This document shows positions 16,199 through 24,079 of a stretch of 38,919 nt of DNA, piece after piece. The notes under the pieces are model-generated. The model did not search any database, was not told the origin of the DNA, and saw only the letters and a list, made by a program, of their open reading frames with translations. How positions within the stretch are numbered: position 1 is the first letter of the stretch; each line of letters opens with the position of its first letter. Made by a program: the position numbers and the translations under genes. Origin of the DNA: Methanoregula sp. (GTDB taxonomy: Archaea > Halobacteriota > Methanomicrobia > Methanomicrobiales > Methanospirillaceae); the NCBI GenBank assembly GCA_030651815.1, contig JAUSBW010000031.1, positions 1-38,919 of the forward strand, written 5' to 3'.

Positions 16199-17964
16199 CT
16201 CTTTCCCTCCCGTCCTATCGCTCCTGCAGGACAGATCTGAACGCAGACGGCACAACCGCTGCACAGGTCATTGATACTGGCCTTTTCATCAGCAAACTCG
16301 ATGGCAGGACATCCGAACCGCACACAGTTGCCGCAGCCGGTGCAGGCATCCGCGTCAACCTGATACCTCCCGCGCTTTACCCCGGCCCGGCGCGCTGATA
16401 TGACGCACATCTGCTTGGCAATGATGACTTTGACGCCTTTACGCTTCTTTGCTTCCTCCAGCACATGCATCATACCCGTGATATCAAACGGATCAACCGA
16501 TTCAACAAAACGAACCCCGCAGGCGCGGCATATCGCATCGAGCGAAACATGCGGGCTCTCTACACCGCAGGCAGTCACGCCGGTATTCGGGTTTGGCTGG
16601 TGCCCCGTCATCGCCGTGATCCGGTTGTCGAGGATGACAACGGTCATGTTTGCCCCGTTGTACACCGCGTTTAACAATCCCTGAATGCCGGTATGCAGGA
16701 ACGTCGAATCGCCAATAGTACAAAGAACATCCCGGGGATCACCGGAATGGGCGATACCGCTTGCCACGGTAATCGACGCACCCATACAGATGGTTGTATC
16801 AACAACCCCGAGCTGGAGACCGAGCGTATAGCACCCGATGTCACTGGGGTAAATGGCATCCTTAAAGATTTTTTTTATCGCATAGGCGGCACTGCGGTGC
16901 AGGCAACCGGCACAGAGAATTGGCGGGCGCAGCGGGAGGTTCTGCACCGGGTCCACCTGAGCAAACGGATTTACTGGAAGAAACCCTGCTTTTACCAGGA
17001 TCGCAGCAACTGCCTGTGGAGACAACTCCCCTTCATAGGAACCATACCCGTTCTTCTTCCCAAACACAGGTACGCAGCCGGCAACCTGCCGCACAACATC
17101 CTCAACTTCCGGTGCAAGTTCCTCGATCACCAGCACTTTTTCATGCTTTCCGACAAATGCACCCAGCCAGTCCTCATCGATCGGATATGCGCCGATCTTC
17201 ATGAACGAAACACCGGCAGGCAGGAGTTCCTGCACATAGGATGCAGCGATTCCGCTGGCAATAACTGCGGTCTTTCCCAGGATCTCGAACCGGTTGTATC
17301 CCAGTTCCACCAGCCGTTTTTTAATCGCGGGCTGCTTCTCGTTGAGCTTCTTATGCAGGATGCGGGTGTGGGCCGGGATCACCACGTACTGGCGGGGATC
17401 CTTATGGAACTCTCCTTTTCTCGTACTGGGGACGACATCTCCCAGCGCCACATCGCCTTTCGAGTGACAGATTCGGGTTGTCGGGCGGAAAATAACCGGC
17501 AGTCCGAACTCCTCGGAAAGCCTGAATGCCGCAGGGATCATATCATGCGCTTCCTGCACGCTGGCGGGATCGAGGCAGGGCACCCGCGCGAAGTGGGCAT
17601 AACACCGGGTGTCCTGTTCGTTCTGGGAGCTGTGCGCAAAAGGATCATCCGCGCTCATGATCACAAGGCCGCCGGTAACACCCGTGTAGGCACTCGTCAT
17701 CAGTGGATCCGCAGCAACATTGAGCCCCACGTGCTTCATTGTGCAGATTGCGCGTATGCCACACCATGCAGCGGCAAGCGCGTTCTCCAGCGCCACCTTC
17801 TCGTTCACCGACCATTCAAGGTAGTATGACCGTTCCGGTTGTGTTCGCAGCACATCGATGACTTCTGAGGAGGGCGTACCGGGGTAGCCGCTCACAAAAT
17901 CCACACCGGATTCAACACAGGCGTAGGCGATCGCTTCATTCCCAAGAAGGTATTTTCGTTCCAT
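16195..17964 (-). CDS. iorA: Indolepyruvate:ferredoxin oxidoreductase, alpha subunit
   Basis: A 589-aa enzyme subunit of normal length. The N-terminal pyrimidine-binding domain shows FVSGYPGTPSSEVID and KHVGLNVAADPLM. The thiamine-diphosphate domain has ILCAGCLHRSA, GDSTFLHTGIQGL and VVILDNRITAMTGHQPNP, including the GDS...N Mg-TPP motif. The C-terminus carries two [4Fe-4S] motifs, CTGCGNCVRFGC and CSGCAVCVQICP, which pass electrons to ferredoxin. Cytosolic. It is co-transcribed with iorB. An AAGGGAT site precedes ATG 17964. Confidence 0.95.
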   Translation of the reverse strand: MERKYLLGNEAIAYACVESGVDFVSGYPGTPSSEVIDVLRTQPERSYYLEWSVNEKVALENALAAAWCGIRAICTMKHVGLNVAADPLMTSAYTGVTGGLVIMSADDPFAHSSQNEQDTRCYAHFARVPCLDPASVQEAHDMIPAAFRLSEEFGLPVIFRPTTRICHSKGDVALGDVVPSTRKGEFHKDPRQYVVIPAHTRILHKKLNEKQPAIKKRLVELGYNRFEILGKTAVIASGIAASYVQELLPAGVSFMKIGAYPIDEDWLGAFVGKHEKVLVIEELAPEVEDVVRQVAGCVPVFGKKNGYGSYEGELSPQAVAAILVKAGFLPVNPFAQVDPVQNLPLRPPILCAGCLHRSAAYAIKKIFKDAIYPSDIGCYTLGLQLGVVDTTICMGASITVASGIAHSGDPRDVLCTIGDSTFLHTGIQGLLNAVYNGANMTVVILDNRITAMTGHQPNPNTGVTACGVESPHVSLDAICRACGVRFVESVDPFDITGMMHVLEEAKKRKGVKVIIAKQMCVISARRAGVKRGRYQVDADACTGCGNCVRFGCPAIEFADEKASINDLCSGCAVCVQICPAGAIGREGKR

Positions 17965-18100
17965 AATCCCTTTTCCGTACTATTACCGTGATTTTTCTGC
18001 ACATATCCCTATCTGAATATTCCTCTTGTTTGCCCGGTAGATTCACAACCTATAAAAACTCTGATGGAGTAGATATTAGGGTAAATTAAGGCAATCTTTT

Positions 18101-18174
18101 GGGCCCGTAGCATAGCCCGGTGGTGCGCCCGGCTGATAACCGGGAGGTCATGTGTTCGAATCACATCGGGCCCA
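18101..18174 (+). tRNA. tRNA-Ile (GAT)
   Basis: Acceptor GGGCCCG pairs with CGGGCCC. The stem CCCGG/CCGGG holds loop CTGATAA with anticodon GAT. Discriminator A, no CCA encoded. A CTTTTTG run follows at about 18182. The 276 bp to the next gene hold nothing else I can support. Confidence 0.94.
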
Positions 18175-18450
18175 TCCGGCACTTTTTGATTTAACGTTTT
18201 TACGCATTCGCTCGCAGAGGAGACACTATCCCCCTGTTCTGGAGCGGGACTTTTATTGGTGGTTTTGTATTCCATGGTTCGCCCGGAATAATAAACTGAG
18301 AAAACACCATGACCTGTTTCCCGCAGCATCATGTCCTGTATGATATGTAGACCATCACGAAATCTTGACCGGATTGACAGATGATCAAAGGATTGTGTAC
18401 ACTACCACGGAAAGACGGACTATAATGAAGGCAAAAAAGATTATGAGATT

Positions 18451-18981
18451 TTACACTTTTCTGGCAAAAACATACCCGATCACTTTGTCGAGAGCTTCGA
18501 TAAGTGCCTCTTCCCCTTTGAGGTAATCGGCAAGCGCACAGTAGAGCATGAACAGCACATCGTACCCGTAATGATCAATTGCCGTTTTTGCATCGATGGG
18601 GTTGAGATAGGAATCTGTAAGAAAACCGTCAAAACTGTACATCAATTCGAATAATTTACCTTCCTCGGATAAGACACAGAACTGATCGGTTATTTGTTTA
18701 TCAGGGCTGTCCGGGCGGAATGCAGCAGGATCGGTTTTCCCCAGTATAATCATTTTCCGGGGATAATACATGGGATCATAAAGCTCTCCCTTGGTGTCCT
18801 GTTTGCCCATTTTGAGCATATTAAGACCGATTGTTTTTATCACCGGCCCGGCCGATTTTGTCATTCGGGCGAGGAGTTTTGCATCGTTTTCTTTGACCTT
18901 GTCAGACAGTTCATCACTTTTCCCACGGCTTTCTTCGATCTTCTCTATCAGTTTTTCAAATCCGGTTTCAATTTCATCCAT
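18451..18981 (-). CDS. Hypothetical protein with N-terminal coiled coil
   Basis: A 176-aa soluble protein. Residues 1-45 are a strongly charged heptad-like helix (FEKLIEKIEESRGKSDELSD). The rest is a mixed alpha/beta domain (YDPMYYPRKMIILGKTDP, YGYDVLFMLYCALADYLKGE) that I do not recognise. ATG 18981 follows a GGTGA ribosome site; an 8-residue longer start at 19005 is possible. It lies 105 nt downstream of the methylthiotransferase gene on the same strand and may share its transcript. Confidence 0.6.
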   Translation of the reverse strand: MDEIETGFEKLIEKIEESRGKSDELSDKVKENDAKLLARMTKSAGPVIKTIGLNMLKMGKQDTKGELYDPMYYPRKMIILGKTDPAAFRPDSPDKQITDQFCVLSEEGKLFELMYSFDGFLTDSYLNPIDAKTAIDHYGYDVLFMLYCALADYLKGEEALIEALDKVIGYVFARKV

Positions 18982-19086
18982 TGTATTCACCAGCACCCGG
19001 CGCAAATAGTGCGAAGGTTAAGATCTGTATATACTGCGGCTATAAAACCACTTGTTTCCGAGATTGTCAGCAGTTCAATACCGAAA

Positions 19087-20355
19087 CTAACAGACCCGTT
19101 TGCCGATAAAAAAATATTTTTGATCCTTTACAAGGATTGCCCGCCCCTCGTAACCTGCAGGAAGATCCTCGTTGAGAACAATGCCCGTGTAATTCGGTGC
19201 ACGGGCCATCACCGATCCCTTCCGGATGATCTCTGTGACTATGAACGGTACAACCGTTCCAAGAAGTGGACGGTTGAGCACCCCATAGAGCAGTTCGGCA
19301 CGGGCATTCAGGATGCGGGAACGGTCTTTTTTCACAGAATCAGGAAAATCTTTTTCTGAAGAGATTAAAGTGAACGGGCGGCTGGAATACCGGGTGATAT
19401 TTACCTTGTTCGGGCGCACCCGGTCGATGAGATCGCACGAGCTGGAAAAATCTGCATTCGTTTCTTTCGGAAAACCGACAATCACATCGGTTGCAATGGT
19501 GATGTCCGGGTATCGTTTCCGGAATGCAGCGACTATTTTCCCACATTCCGCCACTGTATATTGCCTGCCCATTCGCGTGAGTACCGCATCTGATCCTGAC
19601 TGAAAAGGGATATGAACGAATTTGAAGATGCGATCATCAGAAAAGGCATCAACCAGATCATCAAGACAATAGTTCACAGTTGTTGGATTCATCATACCCA
19701 CCCGGACCATGAACCGCCCCGGTATATCACTGATGGCAGTCAGCAGTTCGGGAAATGTACGCCCGCAGTCACGACCCCACGCACTCACGTCCTGCGCGGT
19801 CAGCTGGATCTCCGGAATGCCGGAACGGACAAAGGTCTGCACCTGCGAGAGGCACTCTTCTTTAGAAAAACTCTTCAGCGGACCTCGCGCAAAGCGCGTG
19901 AGGCAGTACGTGCACTGGCCCAGACAGCCCTGTGCAATCTGCACTATCCCCGGTCCCTCTTTAGCGACCGTCATTACTTTCCGGTATTCCTCACGAATTT
20001 TTTCAGGAGGGATGAGCGTGGGTGTGCATACGGAAAAGATCGCTTCCTGCTGGACCTCTGGCATACATCCGGTAACATAAAGCTCATGATCCCGGTACCG
20101 GCTGAGTTGCCGGAGCATGCGACGCTCGGTCGGCCCGACAACCGTACAGGTGTTGATAACTACAGCGTCGGCAACATCTGCAGATCCGACAATGGTGCTT
20201 CCGTTGCTTTTTAAGATCTCAACAAGTTTTGCCGTGTCACCGAAATTATAACGACATCCGTAGGTTTCGATAAATACGCACCGGTTTGCAAGCGCTTCTA
20301 ACCACCCGGTATTTACAGTGCTGCCACAATCGTTACCTGATCCTTTTACCGGCAT
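19087..20355 (-). CDS. tRNA t6A37 methylthiotransferase (archaeal MtaB/CDKAL1 type)
   Basis: A 422-aa radical-SAM methylthiotransferase that converts t6A37 of ANN-decoding tRNAs to ms2t6A. The N-terminal UPF0004 domain supplies three Cys for the auxiliary cluster (ETYGCRYNFGD, VINTCTVVGPTE, YVTGCMPE). The radical-SAM motif is QGCLGQCTYCLTRFARG (CxxxCxxC). FVHIPFQSGSDAVLTRMGR and ATDVIVGFPKET are core strands, and a TRAM domain ends the protein (VPFIVTEIIRKGSVMARAP). It ends with TAG, one of the normal amber stops in this window. The archaeal subfamily assignment rests on the CLGQC spacing and TRAM end. Confidence 0.92.
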   Translation of the reverse strand: MPVKGSGNDCGSTVNTGWLEALANRCVFIETYGCRYNFGDTAKLVEILKSNGSTIVGSADVADAVVINTCTVVGPTERRMLRQLSRYRDHELYVTGCMPEVQQEAIFSVCTPTLIPPEKIREEYRKVMTVAKEGPGIVQIAQGCLGQCTYCLTRFARGPLKSFSKEECLSQVQTFVRSGIPEIQLTAQDVSAWGRDCGRTFPELLTAISDIPGRFMVRVGMMNPTTVNYCLDDLVDAFSDDRIFKFVHIPFQSGSDAVLTRMGRQYTVAECGKIVAAFRKRYPDITIATDVIVGFPKETNADFSSSCDLIDRVRPNKVNITRYSSRPFTLISSEKDFPDSVKKDRSRILNARAELLYGVLNRPLLGTVVPFIVTEIIRKGSVMARAPNYTGIVLNEDLPAGYEGRAILVKDQKYFFIGKRVC

Positions 20356-20472
20356 TTAACAACTACCATATCCATTGAACGCATTCGGATATAAGGCCGG
20401 TTTCCCCGCTGCACAGGGATACACTTTGTGTAAGCACAACGCTTAACCAATGACACCCATAATCTGTTTACC

Positions 20473-21231
20473 ATGATAAAAATCGGGCTGCTCGGCTGTG
20501 GCAATATCGGGCATATCATCGCACAGCATGTGGGCAGTTTCGAGATCCGGGCAGTGTACGATCAGGTATTTGAACGGGCACAGGAGATCGCCACCCTCTC
20601 GGGTTCACAGGCTTATGAAAATTTTGATACGTTTATTGCTGCCGACATGGATATTGTGGTCGAGGCAGCCTCGGTCAGCGCTGTTAAAATCTATGCTGCA
20701 GCAGTGCTCTCAAGCAACAAAGATCTGGTAATCATGAGTGTAGGAGCGCTTGCCGACCCGGTATTCAGAGAAGAGATTCTGAAGACTGCCTTAAAGTCCG
20801 GTCAAAAAGTCCACATCCCCAGCGGGGCGATCTTCGGGCTCGATAACCTGAAGATCGGCAGGATCTCAAAGTTCAAAAAACTCCTGCTCAGGACAACAAA
20901 AAGTCCGGCTTCTCTGGGTATTGCATCCGATTCCCGCAGGATGATCTTCTCAGGAAAAGCCAATGAATGCATAAAAGCATTCCCAAAAAATGTGAATGTC
21001 TCGGTTGCCATGAGCCTTGCAGCAGGACAGGATACGGATGTGGAGCTCTGGGTTGATCCAGCAGTTGACCGGAATGTGCACGAGTTGTTCGTTGAAGGGG
21101 ATTTTGGGGAGACTTATATCAAAGTGACCAATTTTCCGAGCCCGGACAACCCTGCAACAAGCTATCTGGCAGCCCTTTCGATCCTCTCACTCCTTGAAGA
21201 TCTCAACAGTCCGATTGTGGTAGGAACATGA
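20473..21231 (+). CDS. nadX: L-aspartate dehydrogenase
   Basis: A 252-aa NAD(P)-dependent enzyme oxidising aspartate to iminoaspartate, the first step of NAD synthesis where NadB is absent. The Rossmann motif GLLGCGNIGHIIAQHV starts the protein. DIVVEAASVSAVKIYAAAVL, MSVGALAD, PSGAIFGLDNLKIGR and SPDNPATSYLAALSIL are characteristic NadX blocks. No ribosome site precedes ATG 20473, suggesting a short or absent leader. It is followed 25 nt later by nadC, with quinolinate synthase (nadA) presumably elsewhere. Confidence 0.93.
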   Translation: MIKIGLLGCGNIGHIIAQHVGSFEIRAVYDQVFERAQEIATLSGSQAYENFDTFIAADMDIVVEAASVSAVKIYAAAVLSSNKDLVIMSVGALADPVFREEILKTALKSGQKVHIPSGAIFGLDNLKIGRISKFKKLLLRTTKSPASLGIASDSRRMIFSGKANECIKAFPKNVNVSVAMSLAAGQDTDVELWVDPAVDRNVHELFVEGDFGETYIKVTNFPSPDNPATSYLAALSILSLLEDLNSPIVVGT

Positions 21232-21256
21232 TACAGGCATATTGGTGAAGAAATCT

Positions 21257-22090
21257 ATGGTATCCCTTGAGTACCTGCTGCACTTTATCGATGAGGATGC
21301 CCCCTCAGGCGATGTGACATCGGAAGCTGTGATCCCTGATATTTGCTGTCGTGCAGAGATCTCTGCAGAGCAGACAGGTATCATTGCAGGATTATGCGAA
21401 GCAACCATGCTCTTTTCCCATTATGGTGTTGCAGTAGAACAGTTCGCACAGGATGGACAGAATGTCAAAGCAGGCGATAAACTCCTCTCGCTTACCGGAG
21501 ACGCAAAAAAGATCCTGCTGGTTGAACGGACTGCACTCAACATCATAGGGAGAATGAGTGGTATTGCAACCCGGACACGGGAGATGGCTGATATCATCTA
21601 CAAAAAAAACCCGCAATGCCGGGTAGCAGGTACACGAAAAACCTGTCCCGGATTCAGGGCACTTGACAAAAAAGCAGTCCAGCTCGGGGGCGGGGAACCC
21701 CATCGTGGAAGTCTGAGTGACGGTATTCTCATCAAAGATAACCATCTGGCGCTGGTCCCTCTAAAAAAAGCAATCACTGCTGCAAAAAAGATCACCCTAT
21801 ACAAAAAGATCGAAGTGGAAGTCGAGACACCCGCTGATGCCCTGCTGGCAGCATCCGCAGGTGCTGACATTATCCTGCTTGATAACATGAATTCCGGACA
21901 GGTTAAAACCACTCTCGATGCACTCAGGAAGAAGGGCCTCCGGGATCGCGTCATCATAGAACTCTCCGGAGGTATTGAACCCAACACGCTCCATGATTTT
22001 GCAGCTTTGGAAGTGGATGTGATCAGCATGGGTGCACTCACCCACACGGTTAAGAATTTTTCAGTGACACTTGAAATTGTACAGGGATAG
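21257..22090 (+). CDS. nadC: Nicotinate-nucleotide pyrophosphorylase (quinolinate phosphoribosyltransferase)
   Basis: A 277-aa enzyme converting quinolinate and PRPP to nicotinate mononucleotide. Key blocks are GDVTSEAVIP, LVERTALNIIGRMSGIAT, AGTRKTCPGFRALDKKAV, GGGEPHRGSLSDGILIKDNH (active-site His/Arg/Lys), EVEVETPADAL, IILLDNM and ELSGGIEPNTLHDFA. ATG 21257 is chosen because GGTGA sits 8 nt before it; TTG 21242 and GTG 21245 are alternatives. It forms the nadX-nadC operon, fitting a de novo NAD pathway from aspartate. The gene ends with TAG. Confidence 0.95.
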   Translation: MVSLEYLLHFIDEDAPSGDVTSEAVIPDICCRAEISAEQTGIIAGLCEATMLFSHYGVAVEQFAQDGQNVKAGDKLLSLTGDAKKILLVERTALNIIGRMSGIATRTREMADIIYKKNPQCRVAGTRKTCPGFRALDKKAVQLGGGEPHRGSLSDGILIKDNHLALVPLKKAITAAKKITLYKKIEVEVETPADALLAASAGADIILLDNMNSGQVKTTLDALRKKGLRDRVIIELSGGIEPNTLHDFAALEVDVISMGALTHTVKNFSVTLEIVQG

Positions 22091-22260
22091 CGCAATACTT
22101 TTTTCATCTCTGAATGTGGCGGGACTCGATTTTTAAAAATATTTTGGAATCGTGATATTCTCCCTTTTCCTTTTTTTACATCAAAAAAACCACAACCCAA
22201 AAACCAAAGGAAAACCTTAATAGTCCGACAACACGTATCGGTGGCTATTGGGGTTGTATA

Positions 22261-22824
22261 ATGGGTGATGCTGAATTACCGGTGCCTGAAAAAGAAGTCC
22301 CAACAGAGGATTCTGTTGTGGTCGAAGAACGGCGTAAGTGGCGGGTTAAAGAATTTATCAACCTCTTACAGGATGACAACCTCCATTACCGCTGGAAAGC
22401 AGCAGAGGCACTGGGTGAAGAGGGGGATACATCGGCAGTTGAACCTCTTATAAAAGCCCTTAAGGATCCCTATGTTGATGTCCAGTGGCTTGCTGCAAAA
22501 TCATTAGGAAAAATTGGAGATATCCGTGCTCTTGAGCCCCTGATTGCGGCACTTAAAGCCGAGGATAAATGGCTCCGCCAGGGTGCGGCATGGGGGTTGG
22601 GCAGGCTTTGTGATCCACGGGCAGTAGAACCGCTCCTTGCAATTATCAGCGATCCGAAAAAAGGTGTCCGGAAAAACACCGCATGGGCACTGGGAAATAT
22701 CGGAGACGAACGAGCCATTGAAGGACTCACGGTATTACTGAATGATTCAGATGAAGATGTTCGTCAAACAGCACAGAAAGCACTGGCATCCATTAGCAGG
22801 AGGAAACTCAAAAATTCTGGCTGA
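22261..22824 (+). CDS. HEAT-repeat (PBS-lyase-type) protein
   Basis: A 187-aa protein built of about five tandem HEAT-like helical repeats from residue 30, each with the A(A/V)EPL(I/L)..L.D signature: EALGEEGDTSAVEPLIKALK, KSLGKIGDIRALEPLIAALK, WGLGRLCDPRAVEPLLAI and WALGNIGDERAIEGLTVLL. Such short HEAT proteins act as protein-binding scaffolds; no partner is evident. A TATA-like AACCTTAATAG lies at about 22214-22224. A GGGGTT ribosome-site-like stretch precedes ATG 22261. It is monocistronic and convergent with the next gene. Confidence 0.88.
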   Translation: MGDAELPVPEKEVPTEDSVVVEERRKWRVKEFINLLQDDNLHYRWKAAEALGEEGDTSAVEPLIKALKDPYVDVQWLAAKSLGKIGDIRALEPLIAALKAEDKWLRQGAAWGLGRLCDPRAVEPLLAIISDPKKGVRKNTAWALGNIGDERAIEGLTVLLNDSDEDVRQTAQKALASISRRKLKNSG

Positions 22825-23005
22825 CTTTTCAGCCACAGGATAAAGACGCAACAGGACTAAAAGATCTGCACTGGCAAGATACTCACAAAAAAGGATTAAA
22901 ACCTGACTACCTTTACTTCAGCAATCGCCGGATAACCACACGGCCACCCATTCGGCACCTGTGTTTCAATCCACAACACGTTACACTATCTGCGATTCTT
23001 TCCAA

Positions 23006-23368
23006 TTATAAAAAACGGATATCCTCAGCCGAACTCACCATAATCTCTTTTTTCCCGCGATAGGTCCCGACAATCCCATACACCGAAATATTTGCTCCTT
23101 TCTTCACAGTGAGATCGCGGGCTGCCTGAGCCGGGATAAAAATGGTGAGACTATTGATCTGCAGGGTCATATGCCCGCCGGTCCTGGTCAGAGCAACCTG
23201 ATCGATGGTGCCTTCAACATACACCAGTTCACCATCCGCTGAATTGTTCGTAAATGGCTTCGAAAACGGCTCTTTCCCGAACGAACCAAGAATCAGGTGC
23301 ACAGCGATCACTGCAACCGCAACGCCGATCAACAGCAGGATTGCCAACCGTTCCTGGCGCTCGAACAT
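23006..23368 (-). CDS. Membrane-anchored OB-fold protein
   Basis: A 120-aa protein with one N-terminal transmembrane helix (residues 8-28, LAILLLIGVAVAVIAVHLIL), a short linker and an all-beta domain of about 75 residues. The pattern ELVYVEGTIDQVALTRTGGH, then LTIFIPAQAARDL and ANISVYGIVGTYRGKKEI matches the OB-fold (tRNA_anti-like) barrel. The barrel would face outside the cell given the short positive N-terminus. Function unknown; OB barrels bind nucleic acid or sugars. It diverges from the HTH pair across a 70-bp region that carries a tandem operator. Confidence 0.65.
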   Translation of the reverse strand: MFERQERLAILLLIGVAVAVIAVHLILGSFGKEPFSKPFTNNSADGELVYVEGTIDQVALTRTGGHMTLQINSLTIFIPAQAARDLTVKKGANISVYGIVGTYRGKKEIMVSSAEDIRFL

Positions 23369-23412
23369 AAGGAAGTATTGAAAATGAGGGTTTAAATTAC
23401 CGACAGATTAAT

Positions 23413-23430
23413 GTGTTAACAGTGTTAACA
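23413..23430 (+). promoter_or_regulatory. Tandem GTGTTAACA operator
   Basis: Two abutting identical 9-mers GTGTTAACA occupy 23413-23421 and 23422-23430. Each contains the perfect palindrome TGTTAACA. They lie 8 bp before the ATG of the winged-helix gene and within the region shared with the divergent OB-fold gene. This is the position expected for autoregulation by the adjacent HTH protein. Confidence 0.6.
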
Positions 23431-23438
23431 TATTGACC

Positions 23439-23684
23439 ATGTATCCTGCAACATTACCCCAGTCATCAAAAACGGTGCTGGAGATACTGGATAACGGTGG
23501 TGCGATGACCCACAAAGACCTTGTATCGCGAACAAAACTGGCGCCGCGGACAGTGCGGTATGCCTTAAAGAAACTCAAAGAACGCCATCTCATCATCGAG
23601 AAGTTCAACTTCCGCGATGCACGGCAGATCATCTACCAGAACCGGACTGATCAGGCATCTAATCCCCAACCTGCGTGTGTATGA
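23439..23684 (+). CDS. Winged-helix (MarR-like) transcriptional regulator
   Basis: An 81-aa single-domain DNA-binding protein. The wHTH is clear: KTVLEILDNGGAMTHKDLVS, then RTKLAPRTVRYALKKLKER (recognition helix) and the wing LIIEKFNFRDARQIIYQN. Start at ATG 23439; a TTG two codons upstream is less likely. No ribosome site is visible, and the tandem operator ends 8 bp before. It overlaps the next regulator gene by ATGA, so both are made together. Confidence 0.85.
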   Translation: MYPATLPQSSKTVLEILDNGGAMTHKDLVSRTKLAPRTVRYALKKLKERHLIIEKFNFRDARQIIYQNRTDQASNPQPACV

Positions 23685-23989
23685 CAAAGCATACCTGTAC
23701 CCTGATGCACTGCGACACGATGGTCAGGAATCTCCTTCCCCCCATGAGAGCGGAAATGGTGTTAAGGCTCGTCCGGAAACAAGGAATCAGCCAGAGTGAT
23801 GCTGCAAAACGGCTCGGGATAACACGGGCAGCAGTCTCCCAGTACATGAGCAGGAAGCGGGGTGCGGGCGAAGTTGTATTGTCAACAGAACTGGATTTAA
23901 TTATTGATCGCTGGGCGCTTGCCGTAGTCACCGGAGAAAGCGACATCAACCTGTGTGACGTGTGCCAGTGTGCACTCAAAAAAATCTAA
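23681..23989 (+). CDS. XRE-type HTH regulator with cysteine motif (COG2522-like)
   Basis: A 102-aa archaeal regulator. The HTH spans about residues 30-60 (KQGISQSDAAKRLGITRAAV, SQYMSRKRG). A Cys near the N-terminus (LMHCDTM) and a C-terminal CDVCQC resemble the COG2522 family, where these residues may hold metal or an Fe-S cluster, suggesting a redox or metal input. The start at ATG 23681 overlaps the upstream wHTH stop. A T-run and convergent spacing follow before the PLD gene. Confidence 0.8.
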   Translation: MTKHTCTLMHCDTMVRNLLPPMRAEMVLRLVRKQGISQSDAAKRLGITRAAVSQYMSRKRGAGEVVLSTELDLIIDRWALAVVTGESDINLCDVCQCALKKI

Positions 23990-24079
23990 AAAAGTGTTGC
24001 ATCTGAACACCTGTTTTTCGAGAGCAGAGTTTTTGCTGATGGTTTTTTATCCACTTCTCCGATGCAACGGGTTTTATCC

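Noticed and set aside
16693-17829. A 378-codon open frame on the plus strand
   Set aside because: It is the antisense of iorA, whose TPP and ferredoxin motifs are complete. The frame is long only because of GC-rich codon structure.
22963-22972. GTTTCAATCC, reminiscent of archaeal CRISPR repeats
   Set aside because: It occurs once, with no spaced copies and no cas genes in the window.
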